This document shows, piece after piece, positions 57,972 to 64,000 of a stretch of DNA of 64,000 nucleotides (positions are counted from its first letter, which is position 1; the number at the start of each line of letters is the position of its first letter). The position numbers and the translations under genes were made by a program. Origin of the DNA: Umbelopsis ramanniana AG (lineage: Eukaryota > Mucoromycota > Umbelopsidomycetes > Umbelopsidales > Umbelopsidaceae); assembly GCF_025399195.1 (NCBI RefSeq), contig NW_026252125.1, positions 1 through 64,000 on the forward strand, given 5' to 3'. Under the pieces are notes generated by a model, which made no database searches, was not told the origin of the DNA, and worked only from the letters and a program-made list of their open reading frames with translations.

Positions 57972-60320
57972 TTACTGGTTGCGCAGCTCATCGAGACGTT
58001 CTTTCAGCTTGTCATAGGTTTCGGTGTCTTCCCACGAACTCTTGGCTTTACCGATCAAACCTTTGAGAACAGTTCGAGCCTGGTATTTCCAGTCGACCTT
58101 GGCTTGCTCGCCAAAATTCTCATACATATCAACGGTATCCATAGCAATTTCAGCAACACGCTCGAACACTGCCTTGTCCGTCTCGAGTTGGGGGTCATGC
58201 ATGGTAGATCGATAAGCCTTTACACTGGCATCCAGAGCCTTTTCGTACTCTCCTTGCCAGATATAGAACTTGCTGCAAATGCGCCAAAGGTCGGGAGAGT
58301 TGGTAATGCGAGAGAGGATGACGTTCTCTAGTAGATTTTGGACATGGCGAGCCAGTCGACCAGCATCTTTATCATGAACGTCACGAACATTCTTGGTCAC
58401 GCCATCAATGATAAGTGACAAGACCTCGGTATCAACAGCTTCGTCGCGAACCTTCTCCCATCTGATATCTACAATACGTTGCATGGCCAAGATGGATTCA
58501 GCATATTCGCCAATATCAATACAAACCCACAGAAGGTTTTGCCACATCTTCCAGTTTTCAAACTTGAGCTTGGTGGCTTGCTTGAGGGCATAGAAAGCAT
58601 CGCCCTTCTTGTCTTGTCTAATATAGATACTGGCAAGGTTGTTCCAGGCTTCAGCATTTTCGTCGTCGAGAGCAACTGAACGTGAAAACGCCTTGATACC
58701 AACATCCCATTCTGAGATCTGAATAGCAGCACAACCCATGACGAACCATGAGTTTTCGAAGAGAGGATTGAGCTTCATAGCGTTTTCGTAACAAGCAATG
58801 GAGTCTGAGTATTCCTCGCGGCGATAGTGGTAAGCACCAAGACTTCGCATGGCTCTTGCAAATGGACGACCGCTGATTTCCCAAGCCTTATGCCAATGTT
58901 CAGGGTTTTGCTCAATATCACCAAGAATACACCAAAGCTTTGGTGACTTTGGCTGTTCTTCCAAAAGAGTCAAGAGGATTTTCTTAGCCTTGTCAGGTTG
59001 CTCCAGCATTTGATAGGTTGAAATAACATCCTCCCACATTTGCAGACGTTCAAAGATTTCCAGAGCGGATCGCATCACACCCAAGCTGATAAATCTTTTG
59101 GCCAATTCACGCTCCATCTCCCACTTGCTAGGGATCAAAATTTGATAGAAATAGGCCAAACGCTCTTGCACGGTGGAATCCTCAACCTTAATTTGGTCAA
59201 CGAGAGCTTGCAACTGAAGCACGGAACGTTCCACAGTACGCGACTTGTTACTTTCCAAACGTGAGCGTAAAAGAAGCGCCATGGTATACACCATCCAGTT
59301 GTTGGGGTTGTCCAATACACGAGACACAAAGGGTACCATTTGTTCAGAGGTCATGCCATGATCAGGGTTGGTATTCTTGACATTCAAGCAATAAGCCAAC
59401 AGCAAACATTGATCAATGACTTGCAAATTACCTTGCTGGCTAGCCTTTTCATCGGCGTTGATGGCGATCTTTTCCAACAAGGTGTCGTCATTCAGGGCCA
59501 ATGTTTCAGGCTGAATCTTATCTTCAGACGCCTGTTCATTGCTGCTCTTACTTTCAGCTACAATGACCAATTGAGACACGTCGAATTGTTGATGCTTAGT
59601 ACGTCGTCCCATCGCACCTGTGACATTCCAGTTGAATCCAGAAGACTGTTGAGAGACCTGAAATTCTTCCAGAGCTTCCTTATCCATACCATACCAATGA
59701 TGAACCAGACCAAGCTCCAAATGGCACCGAGTGAGAAGGTCGGTGTTGTCCTGGGGAATGGCTGGAAGTACGCGCTTGTAGAGGTTTTCCATGATGTCAA
59801 GCAAGGAGCTGGCACCTTCATCCAACAACTTTTGCTGGGTGAACAAAGCACGTGCATACCACCATGCAGCGGATGCCACGGAAGATTCCTTTTCAGACAA
59901 AGCACGGAAGATGGCCAGAGCGATGGCAAGAAATCCAAGACGAGGCGCAAGATGGTAAACCTCTTCCGAGTCGGCCGACAGGTAGGTCAAACAGAACTTT
60001 TGGATGAGTTCAGGGTCGACGTCTGCCACCAAATGATGTGGCTCCAAATCAACCAAAGGTCCAGTCCAGTTGACTTGAATGAAAATATTGAGAGCAGCGA
60101 TACCAGTGGCCAACAGTTCCACATCGGTAGCATCCACGGTGCGGATCTGGTTGCTGACAAACTCAACAATGTCGCCTGTCTGAGCCAGATTGGCGTCCAT
60201 GCTAGTAATGTTGGCGAAAATGGGCGATTCTTTCAGAATCTGGACATATTGACCATCCTGGATTTTGACGACCAAAGGCTCATCGCTCTTGCCGGCGATG
60301 AACGACCAGTGATCAGCCAT
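57972..60320 (-). CDS. EMW1: TPR protein of the TTC27/Emw1 family
   Basis: Intronless, 782 aa from the ATG at 60320 (MADHWSFIAGKSDEPLVV); the frame is open further upstream, but that part is unlike the family. The N-terminal half is helical, with GFLAIALAIFRALSEKESSV and ARALFTQQKLLDEGASSLLD as in TTC27. The C-terminal half holds at least four TPRs: SPKLWCILGDIEQNPEHWHK, ARAMRSLGAYHYRREEYSDS, ENSWFVMGCAAIQISEWDVG and AEAWNNLASIYIRQDKKGDA. This order and wording match human TTC27 and yeast Emw1. Emw1 is essential in yeast and linked to cell-wall integrity; the molecular role is not settled. A conserved housekeeping gene marking the right side beyond the island. Confidence 0.92.
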   Translation of the reverse strand: MADHWSFIAGKSDEPLVVKIQDGQYVQILKESPIFANITSMDANLAQTGDIVEFVSNQIRTVDATDVELLATGIAALNIFIQVNWTGPLVDLEPHHLVADVDPELIQKFCLTYLSADSEEVYHLAPRLGFLAIALAIFRALSEKESSVASAAWWYARALFTQQKLLDEGASSLLDIMENLYKRVLPAIPQDNTDLLTRCHLELGLVHHWYGMDKEALEEFQVSQQSSGFNWNVTGAMGRRTKHQQFDVSQLVIVAESKSSNEQASEDKIQPETLALNDDTLLEKIAINADEKASQQGNLQVIDQCLLLAYCLNVKNTNPDHGMTSEQMVPFVSRVLDNPNNWMVYTMALLLRSRLESNKSRTVERSVLQLQALVDQIKVEDSTVQERLAYFYQILIPSKWEMERELAKRFISLGVMRSALEIFERLQMWEDVISTYQMLEQPDKAKKILLTLLEEQPKSPKLWCILGDIEQNPEHWHKAWEISGRPFARAMRSLGAYHYRREEYSDSIACYENAMKLNPLFENSWFVMGCAAIQISEWDVGIKAFSRSVALDDENAEAWNNLASIYIRQDKKGDAFYALKQATKLKFENWKMWQNLLWVCIDIGEYAESILAMQRIVDIRWEKVRDEAVDTEVLSLIIDGVTKNVRDVHDKDAGRLARHVQNLLENVILSRITNSPDLWRICSKFYIWQGEYEKALDASVKAYRSTMHDPQLETDKAVFERVAEIAMDTVDMYENFGEQAKVDWKYQARTVLKGLIGKAKSSWEDTETYDKLKERLDELRNQ

Positions 60321-60609
60321 ATGAAGGGTTTCGAAGAGAGAAAGTAGTAACGTCGGACTTGCCGTGAAAGCTACAGGTAAAAAAATTTGGACAGTCACAA
60401 AAAACGTCTCGGTGACAAATCAAGGTAAAGAATTTTCGAGGTTGTTCGGTTTGGGCATGACGTTTATTTACAATGCGGTTTTGAGATGATTCAGTTCAGC
60501 AGAAGAAAGGTTTTTTCTTTTTAAAAATAAAAAATAGGTTAAGAAAAGAAGAGGAAAAAACACTAAGATCCCATCCACAAAAGCTGGTTGGTGGTGTCGA
60601 TGGATATCA

Positions 60610-62417
60610 CTATTGTTGCATGGCTGGTGAACCTGCTGTGGATAGAGAGCCCAACAGAGACATCATCGTATCTGCGGACATGCCGTATAAGTATATTTTA
60701 ACTGCGAGCTGAACATGAATGTTTGGAAACTTACCCATAGTGCCGTCTTGAGGCGGCGACGGTGCAGTTTGATAGGGATTGGCTGACCCGTGGGATGATT
60801 GCTTTTCCGAGAGGGTGGGTTGGATGTCTTGCAGACCTTGTAATCTGCGCCATTTGTTGGTTCGTGACACATCATAGTCGATGGTTAAGAACCAATATCG
60901 CTTAAAAAATTCAACCGGCAGCTCCCAGCATTCAGCTTTCGTTGGGTCTCCGCCATGGCAGACCGCGCCTCTAAGCAACAGCGCAAAACATTCATCCAAG
61001 TCAAATTGGTCTCTAAAGATGATCATTCGGTCTCGCATATGGGAAGTCGGTATTAAATCAATTCTAGGGTCGTGTGGGATGGATAGCTGAAAGCGAAAAA
61101 GATAGAAATAAGTAAGCAACTAGTGAGCGTTATGTTGCTGATATAATATGGAACAACCCTCACTTGTAATATTGTTGGTTGGATGTTTAACTCCGTTTTG
61201 CCCGCATGGTCGGAAAATGCCTTTTGGACTCGAAGTTGCAGTCGAATCCTTTGGATGGCAGCCACTGCAGACATGGACGGTTCAATATTGGCAGCATTGA
61301 CGGCAGGCCGAGGGGTGCTAATCCCCTTTCCAGTTAACTGTATATCCTCTTCCAACAAATGTTGCTCTTCCTTCACCATCTCATCGTCTACCGGCTCTTG
61401 ATTGATCAACATGTCGGTATCATCAGATGGCTCAGGTTTAATATCATCAAAGATGGGTTGGTCATGAACCGAACGACTGAGTTCCGGGCTGAACTCTCGG
61501 ATGAGTTCGGGGCTGTCGAAGGAAGAGACATTGTCGTTGGATGTGGAGAAAGAACTTGGGCTGAGCGACGTTTCTGGTACTGGGACTTTGAAGACGTTGT
61601 CTGGTCCTCCAAGATTAGGCTTGTAGGCCATGTTGTTTTTTGTATAAGCCGTGACGTACGCATCAATAGCATGTGGGATGGTTTGAGCCATTTTTCGTAG
61701 CGTGTCTTCACCTAGATAAGGTGAATGCTGTGGAATGCTCATGTGCTTTTGCAAACATACAAACTGCAAGGTAAGCATAACACCCTTAAGATACCAGTTC
61801 TCTGCACGAAATGCCTCTAAATGTTCTCGGGTTGTATTAAGTTCTTTGGCAAGTTGAGATCTCTGCTGCCGAAGACCATGTATAGTGGTTTCCAAGTCCT
61901 TCAAATGGCGCTCTTTTCGTTCGCGGAACGCTCTTTGTGCTGCTCTATTCTGAGCTCTGTGCGTGCAAAATAATCGAGGGTGGGTTAATATTATGAATTT
62001 TGGCTTGGTACCCCAGGTTTCCCCAGTCATTGTGGCCATTGGTGTACCCCGTCGGTCACTGAGTTTCCCCCCAACCTTAATGAAAAAAAAAAATTGTTAT
62101 TGAACTTACTTTCGAATAGCAGGCGACTGTGGATTTGGTTTTCTTCCAGGGCGCTTTCTTATTTTAATAGGGTTGCCATGTTCGTCTACCTGGTTTTGTG
62201 ACATGGGGGAAGCATAAGGCTGTTGCATGGAATGCTGCTGGTCGTGTGGGTCATTAGATTGTGGCGAAAATGGTGCAGACAGAAAGTCATCCAAGTAATT
62301 GACATCGGCAGGGATGTAAATTTGCTGAGGAGGCAGAGCCCAATCCTGCTGTTGAGAATTTTGCATCTGCTGGAACAACAGCTCATTGGTCAAGTCAAAT
62401 ATATTATTGTCGGCCAT
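60610..62417 (-). CDS. AP-1-like bZIP transcription factor (paralog 1)
   Basis: Four exons: 62417-62110, 61956-61164, 61086-60735 and 60671-60610, 504 aa. The last intron is inferred; without it the frame stays open and adds 21 residues. Residues 1-85 are Gln/Pro-rich. The bZIP starts at the first junction: RKRPGRKPNPQSPAIRK then AQNRAAQRAFRERKERHLKD, with the N-x-x-A-A-Q-x-A-F-R-x-R signature of fungal Pap1/Yap-type factors, and a zipper through LETTIHGLRQQ and LAKELNTTREHL. An acidic middle follows. The C-terminal region (PHDPRIDLIPTSHMRDRMII, then ELPVEFFKRYWFLTIDYD) is the fungal-bZIP tail of DUF3425 type. No Cys-rich Yap1 redox domain. Head to head with its paralog 460 bp away. Confidence 0.9.
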
Positions 62418-62877
62418 GACTGAAGAAGAGAGTGAAAGAAAAAGCGGGCACAAGCAGCAAAGCGAAAGAAAATACTACGATCGAAATTCAGCCTTTCGGG
62501 GTGTCGAAAAAAAATGTTGACTTTCAATGAGCAATCCCCTAACCCATCTAGGCACACCTTTGAACTTCTTGAATGTTCTCATAGAAAGTCATCGACTGCC
62601 CGCCTTTCCGGGTAGGTCTGGGGGGTCATCTGCGCTTCCCACACTTTTTTTTTCACTCGGGATGGATTGGGGGGAGGAGTTTTGGGGATCCCAGTTAAAT
62701 TCCCCTGGTCTTTCCCTCCCCCCGCAAAGACGTCGCACACACAGACAATCGGGTTTAGGAGGTCGCTGCTTCTGCGGGGGAACAATATCATTAGACACGC
62801 TCTCGTACTAAAATAGAACCGCCGCTGTGGAAATTTTCTTTCCCCTATCCCCTCTCTCTTTCTCTTCCAGATTGCAC
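62418..62877. promoter_or_regulatory. Shared promoter of the head-to-head bZIP pair
   Basis: The 460 bp spacer has T/C-rich tracts at 62643-62652 and 62835-62870 and short GGGG/CCCC clusters near 62668-62712. No palindromic AP-1 site (TGACTCA or TTACGTAA) is visible. A CAG at 62868-62870 could be the acceptor of a 5' UTR intron. Confidence 0.4.
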
Positions 62878-64000
62878 ATGTCATGCTCTCAGGTAGATCA
62901 CGACTTCATGTCCACCGAGATTAGCTTTGAACACTTTGACCCCACGCTGGAGCTAGGCACTTTGGATGAAAATGGCAAGCCTATTCGTCCAAAGAAGAAA
63001 CCTGGAAGGAAACCCAATCCTCCTAGTCCTGCACAACGAAAGTAAGTCCTTTGCTCTTATTTGAATTCGTTTATTGGCGTTTCACTTGCTGACTACGTTT
63101 GATTCTCAGAGCTCAAAACAGAGCAGCACAGCGCGCGTTTCGCGAAAGAAAGCAACGAGAAATGAGAGAAGCCGAGCATACCATTCGACGAACCGTGTTT
63201 GCTCGAGAAAAGGCTCTCAAAGACTTGGCGGAAGCCCAAAAGCGAATCAAACAACTAGAATATGAAAGTCAGCATCTGAAGGGCATGCTATTAACCTATA
63301 AGGTTGCTTGCTTTTCTCATGGCGTGGATGTGCCCAAGTTCTGGGCTGAAGCTGGTAATACCACCGATGCCTACGGTGCTGAAGTCCTCAGTTACTCAAA
63401 GTGCAAGACGGTTCCACATGCTTTAGAACTGTATCTTGATAAAGATCTTCATATTATCACCGACACCGACGAAGACGATCAAACTCAAGTCTATAAGCCT
63501 ATTCCTGGAGCTTTCCCTATGCCCGAATTGGATCCAGAAAACATGCAACTGACATTGACCAATTTCCCTATACCGTTACCGTTGACGGCTCATCATTTAG
63601 AAGCCCTTCTTAGCTGCAACATTTTCCCGAATATCGTCCAGCAATTAAATGCCGGAGATCTCAAATTTTTCACCAATCCCAATATTCAGACCACTACCCC
63701 AATCGGAGCAGCACGTGAATCCTCGGTAGCCAAAGAGGAACCACTGGATGATGAAGCAGAGTTGCGGCGATTGAAGCAAGAAAATGACGAAGGTTACAAA
63801 GTTTTGCCTCCTATGACACCGGTGGATGCCCTAAAATATATGCGCCAAGAACCCGATGCCCAACATAGTGAATTTACTGCATTATTCGAGCCTAGTAAGT
63901 ATCATCATGCTCCCCCCCCCTGCCTTCACATTGGTATTCACCTTTGCCTTTGTAGCTGAACTGCAGATGACGGTTCCCCACGATTCTCGCATCGACATTG
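62878..64000 (+). CDS. AP-1-like bZIP transcription factor (paralog 2), cut by window end
   Basis: Exons 62878-63041, 63110-63894 and 63956 to beyond the window. The first intron sits at the same codon as in paralog 1 (AQRK joined to AQNRAAQRAFRERKQREMRE). The protein starts MSCSQVDHDF and soon has PKKKPGRKPNPPSPAQRK before the basic region. Zipper: ALKDLAEAQKRIKQLEYES, then LKGMLLTYKVACFSHG, which parallels LKGVMLTLQFVCLQKH in paralog 1. The last visible residues LQMTVPHDSRIDI match the LSIPHDPRIDLIP tail start of paralog 1, so the DUF3425-like C-terminus presumably continues off the end. Nuclear regulator; targets unknown. Confidence 0.88.

Noticed and set aside
59340-60347. 335-codon + strand frame opposite the TTC27-type gene
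   Set aside because: Antisense shadow of a strongly conserved TPR protein; no recognisable features of its own.

Overview
The window looks like nuclear DNA of a filamentous fungus, most likely an early-diverging one of the Mucoromycota. Genes are split by many short introns (about 50-105 bp, GTAAGT/GTGAGT-type donors). They include fungal Zn2Cys6 regulators, a DASH kinetochore subunit, fungal bZIP proteins, a CBM1-bearing mannanase and GPI-anchored wall proteins. The phylum is an inference from gene content and style. I see no rRNA, tRNA, CRISPR array, transposase, reverse transcriptase or capsid gene.

Layout. 1-8.1 kb: a short tandem repeat, then a divergent pair made of a Zn2Cys6 regulator and an alpha-glucoside/sugar permease, which recalls a MAL-type sugar-use module, followed by an empty 2 kb. 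8.1-14.6 kb: a 16-exon USP25/28-like protein whose His and Asp boxes remain but whose Cys box is off register, then a GPI-anchored NodB-like protein that has lost most catalytic motifs. 14.9-19.0 kb: a cytochrome P450 divergent from a second Zn2Cys6 regulator, with CCGG-type sites between them. 20.2-24.1 kb: an SDR, a lysine-rich protein with three HD-x-FFA-x-P repeats, DASH subunit DAD4 and a Myb/SANT-like protein. 25.0-34.5 kb: a secreted GH5 mannanase with CBM1, a bHLH factor, SMC5 in 19 exons, and a small three-exon gene of unknown family.

34.8-55.5 kb is an accessory island. Four related F-box proteins alternate with two families that have multiplied in place. One is an FAD-monooxygenase A/B divergent module in three copies: A intact three times, B intact once, with a 5' scrap and a 3' scrap of B where the other two copies should be. 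The other is a roughly 2.6 kb tandem duplication carrying pepsin-like aspartic proteases, the second copy of which has DSST instead of DSGT at its second active-site loop. Conserved genes flank the island (SMC5 to the left; a membrane SDR and a TTC27/Emw1-type TPR protein to the right).

60.6-64 kb: two paralogous AP-1-like bZIP genes, head to head, the second cut by the window end.

Three proteins (USP-like, NodB-like, second protease) keep their fold signatures while key catalytic positions have changed, so binding or regulatory roles may be commoner here than the family names suggest. Exon boundaries were worked out by eye from splice consensus, frame continuity and total length divisible by three; no search or alignment program was used.
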